A stretch of 64,000 nt of DNA from Annona cherimola (taxonomy: Eukaryota > Streptophyta > Magnoliopsida > Magnoliales > Annonaceae): contig CM059972.1 of NCBI GenBank assembly GCA_030490835.1, positions 40,589,452 through 40,653,451 on the forward strand, given 5' to 3'. Below are positions 1 to 12,592 of this stretch, in pieces. Position 1 is the stretch's first letter; each line of letters begins with the position of its first letter. A program made the position numbers and the translations under genes. Under the pieces are notes generated by a model. That model worked only from the letters and a program-made list of their open reading frames with translations. It was not told the DNA's origin and made no database searches.

Positions 1-185
1 AACTCTAAAGGGTTTAAGTTTTGATTTACCAAAGAATTTTTCAAGAACCGAATTCACCCCTCCCCTCTTGGGTTTTGCCATAAACTCGGGACCAACAAGT
101 GGTATCAGAGCGGGTCTTTGAGTTTACCAAAGAGATCTTTTTGATATGGCATCCCAATCCACTTTCGTTCCCACATTTGCCGAAG
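1..185 (+). mobile_element. Copia fragment: LTR 3' end, primer-binding site and gag start
   Basis: Bases 1-97 match the last part of the copia LTRs at 24900-24973 and 34130-34202 and end in the same GGGACCAACA. After two bases the primer site TGGTATCAGAGC lies at 100-111, complementary to the 3' end of initiator Met-tRNA. A gag start (ATG at 146) follows and is readable for about 13 codons with the family's MASQS beginning. The fragment stops abruptly near 185. It is plus-strand, opposite to element E1 that follows, so it is a separate insertion or an inverted piece. The rest of its LTR lies left of the window. Confidence 0.85.
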
Positions 186-297
186 AGGGGAGGTAAAGTT
201 TGGAAGTTACCTCTTCAATATATCAAAAAGTTAGAGGGGTAAAGAAAGAGACAAGTGGGTTTGCTCCTCCTAAACAGGTGCTCCCCCTCAGTTTGTG
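186..297. other. Scrambled junction and 3' non-coding end of element E1
   Basis: There is no gene here. About 190-213 repeats, in the same orientation, a piece of E1 gag found again near 4079-4101 (AAGTTTGGAAGTTACCTCTTC, split by gag context), so sequence from elsewhere in the element is pasted beside the plus-strand gag start. On the minus strand 281-290 reads TGAGGGGGAG, a purine tract like the polypurine tracts of this family, just after the pol stop at 298. No extra ORF, no GTCGAC spacer and no 3' LTR of E1 are present. Confidence 0.55.
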
Positions 298-3200
298 CTA
301 GTTTAATTCAATCATTCCCATGTCATTTCTAATCTTGTAAAATGGTTCTTTTGCTAGAGGTTTTGTGAATATATCTGCAATTTGATCTTCAGTTCTTACA
401 TGTTCCAAACATATGTCATGATTTTCTACATGTTCTCTAATAAAATGGTATCTAAGGTCTATACGTTTGGTCCTAGAATGCAATACTAGATTTTTGGTTA
501 GACATATGGCACTAGTATTATCACATCTAATGGGTATATCTTTAAAATCCATGCCATAGTCCCTAAGTTGTTGTTTCATCCAAAGCAATTGGGCATAACA
601 GCTCCCGGCGGCAATGTATTCGGCTTCCGCCGTAGATAGAGCAACACTAGTTTGTTTTCTTGAAAACCATGAAACCAACATGCTTCCAAGAAATTGACAT
701 GTTCCACTAGTGCTTTTTCTATCTACTTTGTAACCGGAAAAATCCGCATCCGAGTAGCCGATTAGATCAAAATTAGAGCCCTTTGGATACCAAAGTCCTA
801 AATTGGTAGTGTCAACTAAGTATCTGAAAATTCTTTTCACAGCTACCAAGTGTGATGCTTTTGGACATGATTGAAATCTAGAGCACATGCACACACTAAA
901 CAATATATCAGGCCTAGAAGCAGTTAAATACAATAGAGAACCTATCATGCTTCTATACAATTTCAGATGAACTATTTTTCCTTTCTCATCTTTGTCGACT
1001 TTGATTGTTGAGCTCATAGGCGTGTTTGCTCCTTTGCTATTCTCCATGCCAAACTTCTTCAGAATTTCTTTGATATACTTGGACTGATTAATGAAGATTC
1101 CTTCATTTAGTTGCTTGATTTGCAGTCCAAGGAAGAAATTCAGCTCTCCCATCATGCTCATCTCAAATTGTTTCTGCATAAGCTCAGAAAATTCTTGACA
1201 AAGAGCCTCATTAGTAGCACCGAAAATGATATCATCAACATAAATTTGAATGATCAATATATCCTTTTCTTTATACTTGATAAAAAAAGTGGTGTCTACC
1301 TTTCCTTTTTGAAAATCATGATCAATCAGAAATTTGCTTAATCTATCATACCAAGCCTTAGAGCTTGTTTTAATCCATATAATGCTTTGGTTAGCTTGTA
1401 CACGAATTTAGATTGATCTTTTTCTTCAAATCCAGGTGGTTGTTCCACATACACCTCTTCATTTATATATCCATTCAAAAATGCACTCTTAACATCCATT
1501 TGAAACAATTTAAAGTTCATGTGAGATGCAAAAGCTAGTAAGATGCGAATTGCTTCCAATCTAGCAACCGGGGCATAGGATTCTTCAAAATCTATTCCTT
1601 CTTCTTGTGAGTATGCCTTTGCCACAAGTCTAGCTTTGTTTCTCACTACAAATCCACTTTCATCTAATTTGTTCCTAAAGACCCACTTGGTGCCAATAAC
1701 AGTACAATCGTTTGGTCTAGGAACAAGGTGCCAAACTTGATTTCTTTCAAATTGATTTACCTCTTCTTGCATTGCTGTAATCCAGTTTTCATCGTCAAGA
1801 GCTTGATCAATATTAGAAGGTTCAATTTTGGATACAAAAGCATATTGTCCACAAACATTTTGTTTTGACCTTCTAGTTTTTACACCTTCATATACATTTC
1901 CTATAACTTGTTCAATTGGATGGGCATGTTTGAATTTCAAATCAGTTGGAGGTTTGTAGGAATTATTACCTTCACTTACCCTTTCCTCCATGGAATCTTC
2001 TTGATTTTCCACATGCATTTTTTCAAAACTACTTGCTATATCATCTGCATCACTTAAGTCATCTTTTCTTTTGAGGCATGGGTTAGTTTCATCAAAAACA
2101 ACATGTATGGACTTTTCTACAACTTGGTTTCGTTTATTGAATACTCTATATGCTTTGCTATTTGATGAGTAAGCAAGGAATATTGCCTCATCACTTTTAG
2201 CATCCAGTTTTCCCAAGTTGGTTTTTCCATTGTTCAAAACATAGCATGTGCATCCAAAAGCATGAAAATAAGACTATTTGGTTTTCTTCCTTTCCATAGC
2301 TCATATGAGGTCTTTTTCAAGATTGCTCTAATGGTTACTCGATTTAAAACATGACAAGCTGTACTTACTGCTTCACCCCAAAATTTCTTGGATAGTTTGC
2401 TCTCATTTAGCATTGTTCTAGCCATCTCTTGTATAGTTCTGTTTTTTCCTTTCAACTACTCCATTTTGTTGTGGAGTTCTTGGTGCAGAAAATGTATGAT
2501 GAATCCCTTTTTCATTACGTAATTCTATGAATCGTTTGTTTTCAAATTCACCACCATGATCACTTCTTATAGTCATAATAGTACTTTATTTTTCATTTTG
2601 CACCAAATTTACAAAAGTTGCAAACATAGAGAAGGCTTCATCTTTGCTAGCTAAGAGAATTATCCATGTGAATCTTGAAAAATCATCAACAATTACAAAC
2701 ACATATTTCTTTCCACCAATGGTTGAAATATCGGATGGCCCATATAGATCCATGTGTAGCAATTCGAGTGGCCTAGTGGTGGAAATTTCCTTTTTGGTAG
2801 AAAAAGGCATTTTAGGTTGTTTCGATAATTGACATGCCTTGCAAATTTTGTCTTTGTCATATTTCAACTTTGGCAAGCCTTCTACCAAACTTTTCTTCCA
2901 TAGGGTCTTTATATTTTCCATGTTTATATGCCTAAGCCTTTTATGCCAAACCCATGGATCATTATCAATGGCCATTAGACATTGACCATCTAGTTCATCA
3001 AGTGAAACCAAATATACATTTCCATGTCTTTTTCCACTAAATATGATATGCTCTCCATCAAATACATTACATATAAATGATTCAAACACAACCTTGTATC
3101 CTTTGTCACATAATTGACTAATGCTCATTAGATTGTGCTTGAGTCCTTCAACAAACAAAACATCTTCCATGCATGCATTTGAAATACTATGAATGTTTCC

Positions 3201-3371
3201 TTTACCTTTAATTTTACCTTTCTCATTATTACCAAAGGCAACCGTTCCATCGTTGCAAAGCTTAAGTTTATGAAATAAACTTCTTTCTCCGGTCATATGC
3301 CTTGAACAGCCGCTGTCCATGAACCATACGTTGTTTGCCTTTGCCTTGAAACATATCTGAAAAATAAACAA
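298..3371 (-). pseudogene. E1 copia Pol (protease-integrase-RT-RNase H), broken
   Basis: The polyprotein would process itself, integrate the element and copy its RNA. The readable blocks, in coding order, are: 3371-2586 with the aspartic protease motif DSGCSRHMTG, the HHCC zinc finger (WHKRLRHIN then CKACQLSK) and the start of the integrase core; 2455-2234 with the end of the core; 2237-1338 with RVT_2 reverse transcriptase ([28 protein letters not shown]); and 1257-298 with [10 protein letters not shown], then RNase H (YSDADFSGY, LSTAEAEYIAAG) and the normal C-terminal stop at 298-300. Blocks are separated by at least one nonsense codon and several frame changes, so no full Pol can be made. 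The protease block is in a different frame from gag because the run of Ts at the gag-pol boundary is two shorter than in element A. Confidence 0.9.
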
Positions 3372-3378
3372 GTAAATC

Positions 3379-5246
3379 TTATCTCTTTGGTACCCATTTT
3401 ATGGGTCCATTTGGGTTAGTAATAAGATTCAATCTTTGTTGCTCTAACTTAGAAAGCCCAAATCTTGTGTTTCTTGGAACCCATACTAACTTTGCACCAT
3501 GGTCATACAGTTTCTTAAAGTTACATTTATAGGCTTTATGACCCATTTTGTTGCAGAAATTGCAAGCCATTGGTAATCTAGGAGTAGTCCTCCAAGTATA
3601 TAATGGTTCAAACGTTGGCCTTCTAGTCCACATAACATTTTTCCTTTTTGGCTTGTATATTGGTGCAGTTTTGGTTTGATATTTTCCAAGTATTGGCACA
3701 TTTGATTTGCCACTTTCTTTTTGCTCAAATGTATAGTATCCAAGACCTCTTTTATTTGTTTGGGAGGTCATGTTCAGAAACATTTTTACATTTTCTCCTG
3801 GATTAGAGAACTTAGCTAATGATTCATTTAAGGATTAGTTCACCTTTTTCAGTTTCTCTACTTCTAAAAGCAATTCATTTTCATCTTTCAATTTTGATGA
3901 TCTTTCAGCCAGTTTTCCATTTACAATAATGACGGAGTTACATTGTTGTCTCTTCAATGACAACTTGTTTCCTAGCTTTTTGATTTCCTCATATAATGAA
4001 TCATATGCAAGTTATAATTCTTCTAATTCAGCACATTTGAGGCATTCTTGAAAAGAAGAATAACTAGATTGAGAATGGAAAAGTTTGGAAGTTACCTCTT
4101 CATTGCTTGTGCACTTTGTTGAGATGGTTTGTTCTTCCAAAACTTCCGTTGTGTTCAAACACAACAGATTTTCTTCTTGTTCGATTCGTGCCATGCAGCA
4201 TATTCTAGCACAATTTGCCGCCTCAAATTCGTCGGTTGAGGAGCTGCATGTTGATGAAGTTTCTTCATTGACGTACATACCTCTTCCCTTTGGCCTTTGG
4301 TATTTTCTGTTTTCATGTCTTTCCTTCCTTTCTTGATAATCCTTTGGTCTCTCTTCCGGTGTAGGACATTGAGCTTGCATATGTCCCATACCCCCGCATC
4401 TATAGCATTTTGTAACCTCCTTCTTCTTCTCTCTTCGTGGTCTTTCTTTGAAGTCTTTGAGGTTCTTTTCTTTTCTCATAAATTTTTAAAATTTGCGAGT
4501 GAGAAGTGCAATATCTTCATCATCATTATGGGACGAGGAGGTAGACTCTTCTGAGTTGTGTGCCGCTTTTAACGCAATGATTTTCTTGCCTTTGTGTTGA
4601 TCTTCATTCTTCTCTTGATTAGCTCATGTGACATTAATGAGCTAATAAGATCTTCTAGCTTTAGTGTATTTAGGTCTTTGGCTTCTTCAATTGCCGTAAT
4701 CTTTGGAGTCCAAGATTCCGGTAGAGCTCTTAGTATCTTCATAACCTGTTCAGATTCAGAGATAGCCTTTCCAAGACCTTTCAAAGCGTTAGTAATTTTA
4801 GAAAATCTAGCAAACATCTCAGAAATATTTTCTGTTTCTAACATTTTAAAGCTTTCCAATTCTCCTATCAAAATATTTCTCCTAGTCCCTTGGACTTGAG
4901 AGGTTCCTTCATAAATAGATGTTAGAGTATCCCATATTTCTTTAGCGGTTAGACAAGAAGATACTCTATCATATTCGGAAGCCGTAAGAGCGCAAAATAA
5001 AGAATTCATGGCCTTAGCATTGCTCTTAACGGTTCTTACTTCCTCTTCGGTCCATTTGGAAGCTCTTTCATCGATAGGCAAGGTTACACCATCTTGGATT
5101 ACAATCCAAGAATCCATGTCGGTATCCATAATGAGTTACTTCATACGAAGCTTCCAATAGCCGAAATTATTCCCATCAAATAATGGTGGCCTAGTAAATG
5201 ATTGGCCCTCGGCAAATGTGGGAATGGAGGTTGATTGGGATGCCAT
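3379..5246 (-). pseudogene. E1 copia Gag, broken
   Basis: Gag forms the particle and binds the genomic RNA. The start is the ATG at 5246, in the same context as in elements A and C. A CAA-to-TAA change at 5138-5136 stops it after about 36 codons. Readable parts are the UBN2-like Gag core (5129-4569), a basic segment with a zinc knuckle CYRCGGMGHMQAQC (4479-4012), and the C-terminal part with a second knuckle CNFCNKMGHKAYKC (3783-3379) ending at a stop just before pol. Both knuckles keep their CCHC residues, whereas element A has lost one Cys in the second. Confidence 0.9.
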
Positions 5247-5280
5247 ATGATTAGATCTCTTTGGTTTAACTCAAAGACCT

Positions 5281-5292
5281 GCTCTGATACCA
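5281..5292 (-). other. E1 primer-binding site (Met-tRNA)
   Basis: On the minus strand this reads TGGTATCAGAGC, two bases inside the LTR end. It is the usual copia site for priming by initiator Met-tRNA. It fixes which end is the 5' LTR and therefore the minus orientation of E1. Confidence 0.9.
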
Positions 5293-5294
5293 CT

Positions 5295-6952
5295 TGTTGG
5301 TCCCGAGTTAATGGAAAAACCCAAGAGGGGTGAATTGGGTTCTTATAAAATTCTTTGGTAAATTAAAAACTTAACCCCTTGAAAGTTTAATCCCCTCGAT
5401 TGAAGAAATGAATGGAAAGCAATATAATGTAGAGAGCAGAAACATAAATCAAGCACTCAAGATTTTTATAGTGGTTCGGGCAACCTCTCTACTCCACTCT
5501 TCCAAGCTCACACTCCTTGTGACTTGGGTTCCACTATTGTATTCCTCAAATACAATTAGAGCCACTGCTCTCTTCTAGATTCCAGCTCTAGGAGGCTTCA
5601 ACAAATCTCAGCACAAGTAGGTGATGAGTTCCACTCCAATCACACACTACTTTGCTTACACTTGATCTTAGTTCCTCAAACTAAATCAAGTTTAATACAA
5701 TCAAATGAAATAACGAAGGAATCTACACGTTACAGTTATGTAGAAGCAGTTTGGCGCAGAGAAGAACTCGTAGAATTGGCTTTGAAGATTCAGAAGTTGA
5801 GCTCTAGCAGTTTGAAGCAAAGTTCTTCTTCTTTGGATTGGCTTGATCTCTTTAATGCTCATGAAGATGGGAGCTATGCACACTTAATGATTTTCTAGCT
5901 GCTTCCCTCGTCCACAATGAATGCCTTTTATAATTGTGGAGGGAATCCGAACGTTTGAAGGTAGGTGGCGCGCATTTAATGCGCCAACATTCGAATAATT
6001 TCCGACCGTTGCGACCCAAGTCGCAGGCGGAGTCGACTTCAGGTGCGACTTCGCCTTTCCGTAGCGTCTTCAAGTTCCAGGTTGGGTCGACTTGGGCATC
6101 GACTTGACCCAAGTCGCAGGTGGAGTCGACTTCGGTGTGCGACATCACTTCGTCAGTTATCTTGATGAACTTGAAAACTTGGAATGCTTTAGTTTGCTTG
6201 GGTTCCTTCATGCCTTTTGTTGTTCTCTTGCATTTTTCACTTCCTTTTGAATCATTATCTTCATTTTAGCTTGCTTTCATTAGCTCCATGTTTTGCAAGC
6301 CTTTGAACCCATGAGTCTTGAATCATATAATATTGTACAACTTCTTGGTTGAGTTTATGCATCTTGCTTGGACTTGAATTAGTCTTCAAATGTTTCAGTT
6401 TGAGCATCTAGGTTGCCTTGATCTTCATCTTCATACAAGTTTGTCTTGAAAATAGTTAATCTCAGCTTGTCTTCTGAAATATCCCCTCTGCCCGATCGAA
6501 GTCGATACCGGAGTTGACTTCGTCTGCGACTTCACCTCAAGTCGCAAGTGGAGTCGACTTGGAGTGCGACTTCGGCACTTCGGGGTCTGGACTTCAACTC
6601 TGGAAGGTTTTGTCATGTTGAAGTCGATACTGGAGTCGACTTGGTCTGCGACTTCGACCCAAGTCGCATGCGAAGTCGACTTCGTTTGCGACTTCGGCAG
6701 TTCAGCTCTCCATTTTCAACTCTGGAAGGATTTGGCGTATTGAAGTTGATGTTGGAGTCGACTTGGGGATCGACTTGGCCTTAAGTCGATGCCTGAGTCG
6801 TCTTGGGAATCGACTTATCCTTCCATGATCTATTTTCTTCAAATGTATGTCCCTTAAACACTCCACAAACATGTTAGTAGCCAAGACTTACTCAAATTGA
6901 TTTGTTAATCATCAAAACATAGATTTAGCTTATTTTTCACATATTTCCAACA
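5295..6952 (-). repeat. E1 5' LTR (1,658 bp)
   Basis: The minus-strand sequence starts TGTTGGAAAT at 6952 and ends GGGACCAACA at 5295, giving TG...CA ends as in A. It contains two blocks of GTCGAC palindromic modules (about 6008-6145 and 6490-6805) and the promoter module described separately. The right flank (CTAAT, 6953-6957) is gypsy LTR sequence. The short ORFs inside it have no recognisable product. Confidence 0.88.
5924..5993 (-). promoter_or_regulatory. E1 LTR core promoter with nested palindrome
   Basis: On the minus strand a TATA box (TATAAAAGG, 5932-5924) lies about 40 bp downstream of a GCGCATT/AATGCGC inverted repeat (5970-5984). That repeat is itself flanked by CGAACGTT (5948-5955 on the plus strand) and its near inverse AACATTCG (5986-5993). 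The same arrangement occurs in the LTRs of A and C. Promoter function is inferred from position and conservation. Confidence 0.6.
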
Positions 6953-7855
6953 CTAATAAATCCGAATTCCACTTAAACTTAATGCAAAATTATCCACATT
7001 AACTCCTTGTTGACTTTGGGTACACATTTTATTATTAAAAAATTCCAAAAATCCAACTATAAGGCTGTTTGGACGTCCATAATCTGCCACCTATTCCATT
7101 TTCCATTTGACCCATAAATTATGCATTTAATTAAGAGATAATTGCAGGGATTTTCTCATTTTTAATAAATTACTTAATACCCTACAAATTACCTTCTCTT
7201 GACACCTCAAATTTGTCTTCTTTCATTTGTTTATTTTATTCAATTTCATCATAAATGTCATTTACTTTATGATTGGAAAAATCAAAATACCTAATCAAAA
7301 TTTCGTGAAACCTTAATCCCTTAATCATTTTCATGATCAAATCCATCCAAAACCTTGATTTCATAATTTTAGCCGTTCATTTCAAATTTCATCTCAATCC
7401 GATCTTTCTAGCCCAAGTTATCATCATTCTAAGTTTTGAACGGTGATGATCAATTTTCATCAAAATTTTCATAATCTAATTTTTCCATGAGATTAAGCAT
7501 AAAATTATATGCTTCCCCCTCAAATTTCACCTTAATCCGACTTAAGGTCTCCAAGTTATGAATTTTTCAATATTATCTCAACTTGGTTCTATAATTAACC
7601 TCCTAATCTTCGTTAATCACTTATGAGATTTAATTAGACTTTTTATGGCATGCTAATGTTTATCCATCTTTAATATGATATTTCAATCGTAATAAACCAC
7701 GTTATCTTCACTTAATAAATTTAAACAATTATTCACACAGATGACCTAACTGAAAAAATCTTAAAAATTGCAAATACTTCAAATATGAATACATCATTCA
7801 TACATAGTTCATTCAATATCATTTACATGACTTCTATACAAACTAGGGTTTCACA
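6953..7855 (-). repeat. Gypsy-type LTR G2, 5' part, inserted in G1
   Basis: On the minus strand it starts TGTGAAACCCTAG at 7855 and runs left to 6953, where E1 interrupts it. About 900 bp are colinear with, but clearly diverged from, the first part of G1 (12592 to about 11700). Shared landmarks include the stretch around 7340-7560 against 12050-12300. It contains no ORF. It should continue left of E1, outside the window. Assignment to a gypsy-type family rests on similarity to the LTRs of element D. Confidence 0.75.
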
Positions 7856-8190
7856 AAACGTTTCATAAAAAGCCTTTTAGGATAAATTTTTCATATAAAT
7901 TCTTTTATATCCCAATCTTTGGGATTTTGAAAAGCAAAACATATGCAAACGCCTTTCTCCCCATCCAGTAGGGACACTTAGCAAGTGATCATGATACCTT
8001 TTGGAAGAGAATCCTTAACAGCACGTTAGCCAGGCGGCTGTTCCATTATCCTGTTCCCATCTCAGGGAGAGTACCGATGGCACTCCTATCATCCCTTAGC
8101 GACTTGGCCTTATGTAGAGTGGGCCTCGGTCATCCCAACTGTGCTCTACAACCGGCCTATTCCTTGTACTGGTGCACCATATATCATTTT

Positions 8191-8360
8191 GACGGACCGC
8201 AGTCCGTTTGGTTTAAAGAACCACAGACCGCAGCCCATGTCCTTTTAAACCGGAATCACAGACCACAACCTGCATCCATAACTTAAAAACATCACAGATC
8301 GAAGTCTGTGTCTTTAAAAAAATCATTTTCGAAGACACATCACAGACCACAGTCTATGTC
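8191..8360 (-). repeat. CAGAC/GTCTG palindrome array in G1
   Basis: Five imperfect palindromes of the form CAGACYGCRGTCTG occur every 30-45 bp. The same kind of array lies at 46741-46921 in the right LTR of D, and two copies lie at 40370-40455 in the left LTR. It could be a protein-binding or RNA-structure element; its function is unknown. Confidence 0.6.
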
Positions 8361-9439
8361 AACTTGTAAAGCGAGTGCACCCACTTTAAACAAGTTGTCA
8401 TTTGGAAACTAATTTTAAGATAACCTTCCTTAAATTCTTTTAGAAATATTTTGAGTAAAATATTTTGATAAACATTTGAAATGTTTGAAAAATAATACAT
8501 CTAAAAATCCTTATAAAAGAATTTCAAAACCTTTGAATTTTCAAAATTAAACTATATATTTTCTAACATTTTCTTGATTTCCATTTTGGGGCCTTTTGCT
8601 ACCCCTTCTCAACCACCCTAATAATCAAATTATTGTCCACCTATCTATTATACCCATAAGGGGGCTTGCATAATCTTTTGCATACAATTTAGCAACCCAA
8701 AATCAAACCATTTTATGAAATCAACATAGGAGGTTGGTCATCCTTAAATCTCCTTCAACACATCCGTATAAACATTTTTCAAAACATTTTCATCATAGAT
8801 TTCCTTATCTAAAGGAAATCAAAACTTTTTCAAATATCATTTCAAAACAAATATACTATGTCCAAATTATTATTTATATTTAATTATCTTGACATAGCAA
8901 AACCAATCTTTTTCATAAATCATATTTTCTTTTTTCTTTTTTTCTTTCATAAACATAATTATTTATCACAAATTGTTGTAAAAATAATTTAAAACTTATT
9001 CACAAATGTCGTTTTGTGGAAAAGGGCAAAACTCCCTTTTTCTTATAAAATACTTTTGAAACAACATCATAAAGAACTTGCTTTTAAAAGCAAATTCTTA
9101 AAACATCGGCATCAAACATGAAATTCTTTGAAAACATTATCATGGAGAACTTGCTTACTCATAAATAAAATTTTCAATTCCATTAACATAAAGCATTGCC
9201 AATTTTTGGCAACACTGATGATAAAATCCTTATCTTAAAACATATTGCTTGCTTCTCATGAAGCAAACCTTGAGGCTTTTCATTAAAGTCATCATTTTCC
9301 AAAACTTGTGGCTTTGCATTAAAGGCGTCATTTTCAAAAATTGTGCTTGCCCATTCATAAAACATTCATAAAAGCATTGACATATCATCATTTCATCACA
9401 TAAAGAAAAATCAGAAATTTGAAAAGTTCGCTTGCTTAC

Positions 9440-9487
9440 CTGAGATCGCCATAATCCCTTTCCTTCCATTATTTTCCTTGCCTTTGC
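9440..9487 (-). other. Putative purine-rich mini-exon in G1
   Basis: On the minus strand a pyrimidine-rich stretch ending CTAG is followed by 48 purine-rich bases ending CAG and then GTAAGC, that is, acceptor, exon, donor. Equivalent 39-48 bp blocks occur in the other long LTRs (39594-39640, 45555-45601, 62029-62074, 63921-63959). Splicing is inferred from sequence only. Confidence 0.45.
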
Positions 9488-12400
9488 CTAGATAAATGAA
9501 AATAACATTTCGTTTATTTGCATCATCTTCAAATACTTATATTTCTTATGTTTTCCAACCTACATAAATTCATTTGGACTTGGCTTGACCCACTTGTCCT
9601 TCAAGTCGGGTACTCATACTTAGCACATAGCCTATATATATATAATCATCCATTCATTCATTTTCATACCCTTATGTAGGGTAAACTTACATACATGCAA
9701 TAATCCTTCATTAAATAATTACTTGGAGGTTCATTACCTCTATTTATCATTTTTAACATATTTTTTATTTTTCACACATCGAAGCTCATTTTTAGCACTT
9801 AGTTGCTAACTTAGATATCATATAATAATCTCAAAATTTGAGATTATCACTATTTACTAAAACAGAAACCTAATCCACGTGTTCCATTCATATCTTTATT
9901 CATTTTTTTATTTTAACACTTCACATAATCAATTTATCATTTTCAACATCAAAACATGGAAATAGGGTCTTATACGTAACCCTAAGTTCCATCCTTTTTA
10001 AAACCCATCTCTAATAGGTTAAATCCTCATAATCACTTATGATACTTGTTTATATCCCATTTTTATTTAAATTCCATCACAAAACCTGAAATTTAACATT
10101 TATCTTGATTTATTCTTTAAGCTGTCCATAATACTGAATTCAGGCACACTGAATTCCCAAAATCTTGAATTTATATCAAATCAAGTATTTTTGATATGAA
10201 ATTAATACCATAACTTAATAACAACATAAATTAATCAAAATAAATATTTACAGCATGAAATATTTATTATTTCTATTTATTTTGATATTTTTACTCTGCT
10301 GGACAGCAGCATCCCTTTTCAAATAACCTGAATCACGTAAATAATGGAATATATTTATACCCATAAAAATATAATTTTTATTTTTTTCTTGTGATTATAA
10401 ATATTTCTTATATATCCTGTAAAATTTTCAGGCCAAAATTCCTTGTATTAAAATTATTAAAAATAATTTTGTGCAGATGATCCTGACACCCATTCAACCC
10501 TGTTCAGGTTGATTTTCTCGGATTTTTAATTTCCAACATTATTAATATTTTGAGCTGTAAATTTGTTCGTTTGTTAATCGACATATAATGAGTCTTACCA
10601 AAACTTTTCATGATAAAATTATTTTATTAACTATTTCTTTCCTATTTACCTTTCTAGATCTAGATTTACTACACATAAGTGTAGATTAGATGATATGAGC
10701 TAATTAATCCCCAACTTAAACATTATAAATAAACTTATATAATTCATCTAATCATGAATCATCATATAATCATGATTAAACATCGAAACAGCAACATCAC
10801 ATAGGATTTAAGAAAATTTTGGTTTTGATTTTCAACCCAAAATCAAGGATATACTTACATGTATTGGATCAAACTTGGACTCCATTTTTCCTAGCTTGAA
10901 TCCCATTCTTCTTCTCCTTTTTTCCTTCTCTTTTTCTCCTATTTTCCTTCCTTTCTTGCTCCTCATGCTGCTGGAAAAAAATGGAACGTGCTTGCCTTGC
11001 TTGGGGGTTTTTTCCCCTTAGCATTTTTCTCTCTCCTCAACCCTTAGCACATGTGAAGGTGCACCTACGATATGAGATGGATTTTCCAGCTTTGTGGGCC
11101 CCACTTTCCACAGAAATTAAACATGATTAAGACATTCTTATCCCCTATTTCTGACATGGGAAAATTTGGTCCATTTAAATTAGCAAATTATTTTTAATAA
11201 ATCCATTAAAATCCACATCATTAATGGACAAAATCTGTCCATATGATGCAACGTCCCTTTGCAACAGTCTTTTGCCATTCTTTCCACCGAATTTTTACTT
11301 TAATTTATGGCTAATTAACTACCCTAGGTAATAGCCTAATTACGGGACCATTTATCTTATTAAAAAAAATCATAAAAAATCACATAATGCAGCTTAGCCG
11401 TCCACACCTTATGCTGTCCATTTAGTGTCCATGCAATCACGTCCACATCAGCTGCCTCTTTTTGCAATTTTTCCACAAAATTGTAGCTTTAATTTAATGT
11501 CTAATTAATCACCCTACCTAGGAGCTAATTTAGGAGTCAAATTAGCTATTAAAAAATAATTAAAAATCCACAAAGCTGCTTGGATGTGCACCACTTGACA
11601 ACTACATGTTGTTGTCCACTTTGGTGGGGTCCACTTATCATTGACTTTGTGGAATTTTCTTGCAATAAAATTCATCCAAAATCAATCCCATTAACTGCCT
11701 TTGTCATGTAGCTCACTTAATTACATATTTTTTAATTTTTAAAAATCAAAAATTCCATATAAACAACCCATTTGAACATCCATTTCATGCCACTTATTTC
11801 ATGCTCCTTTGAGCTAATCCATTAGCCATTAAATTATGCCATTAAGCACTTGATTTTATTATGGATTTTATTACCTTAAATAATTTATAAAATCCATTTG
11901 TCATTATCTCCTTTTGACATCTCATTTTTGCCACTAAAAATATAATTAATCACCTCTCTTTAGCATAAACACACGCTTACTTTTTGGTGCACGAAAATTA
12001 ATAATTATACACCCATTTTTGTGAAACCAATATCCCATCATCATTATCTTAATCCAAGCCTCTCATTTCATGGATCTCATAATTTTAACTGTTCGTTTCA
12101 AATTTTGTCTCAATCCGACTTTTATAGCTCAAGTTATGATCATTTGAATCCATCTTTGGATTTTGATGGTGATGATCATTTTTACCATAATTTCATCATT
12201 ATTTTTATAATTCAACCTTTCCATATGATTAAACACAAAATTATGTGCATACCTTTCAATTTTCATCTTAATCCGCCTTCTCGGCGTCGAGTTATGCATT
12301 TTCTAGCATTTACCACCTTAAACCCATAATTATCAACTTAATCTCCATTAATTAAGCCACAATATGTGAGGTAATTATCTTCAATATATCAACATTCCTT

Positions 12401-12592
12401 AATCCTCATTAAGCCTCTTTAATCCCCTTGACCCATATCAGCTTATAAACATTATTCATAATCACTTGCCCTAATTGCAATTCATCGTCAATATTGCAAT
12501 GAAAATCATTCATAATTCATCTAAATTATTCATGACCTATATTTATATGCCAATTGCATATAAATAAACTTTACTTGGGTCCGGGTATCACA

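Larger units (their letters stand above)
186..6952 (-). mobile_element. Copia element E1 (Sirevirus-like), decayed, 3' LTR missing
   Basis: Read on the minus strand the order is LTR (6952-5295), Met-tRNA primer site, gag, then pol with protease, integrase, reverse transcriptase and RNase H. The integrase-before-RT order defines Ty1/copia. The large Gag with zinc knuckles and the LTR of about 1.66 kb starting TGTTGG resemble Sireviruses. gag and pol are broken by stops and frameshifts. The right edge abuts gypsy LTR G2 at 6953, so E1 appears inserted into G2. The left end is lost in the rearranged junction near 186. Unlike A and C it has no extra ORF after pol. Confidence 0.85.
7856..12592 (-). 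repeat. Gypsy-type giant LTR G1, 3' end missing
   Basis: The right edge reads TGTGATACCCGG on the minus strand, a good LTR start, and joins in mid-codon to the extra ORF of element C. The 4.7 kb are very A+T-rich with no convincing coding sequence. In order on the minus strand it carries a GTAAGT donor (10858), a purine-rich mini-exon (9487-9440), a CAGAC/GTCTG palindrome array (8360-8191) and a hairpin (8068-8055). All have colinear partners in the right LTR of element D. The last 1.2 kb or so expected from D is absent because G2 starts at 7855. Confidence 0.8.

Noticed and set aside
100..111. Met-tRNA-like sequence, possible tRNA gene
   Set aside because: Only the 12 bases complementary to the tRNA 3' end are present, next to an LTR end. 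It is a primer-binding site.
5662..5898. A plus-strand ORF in the E1 LTR as a host gene
   Set aside because: It falls in the transcribed part of the LTR, antisense to the element, and the same region is non-coding in A and C.
9183..9469. Short minus-strand ORFs in G1 as small proteins
   Set aside because: They lie in A+T-rich LTR sequence, share no homologue with the matching D or G3 positions as protein, and overlap the proposed mini-exon.
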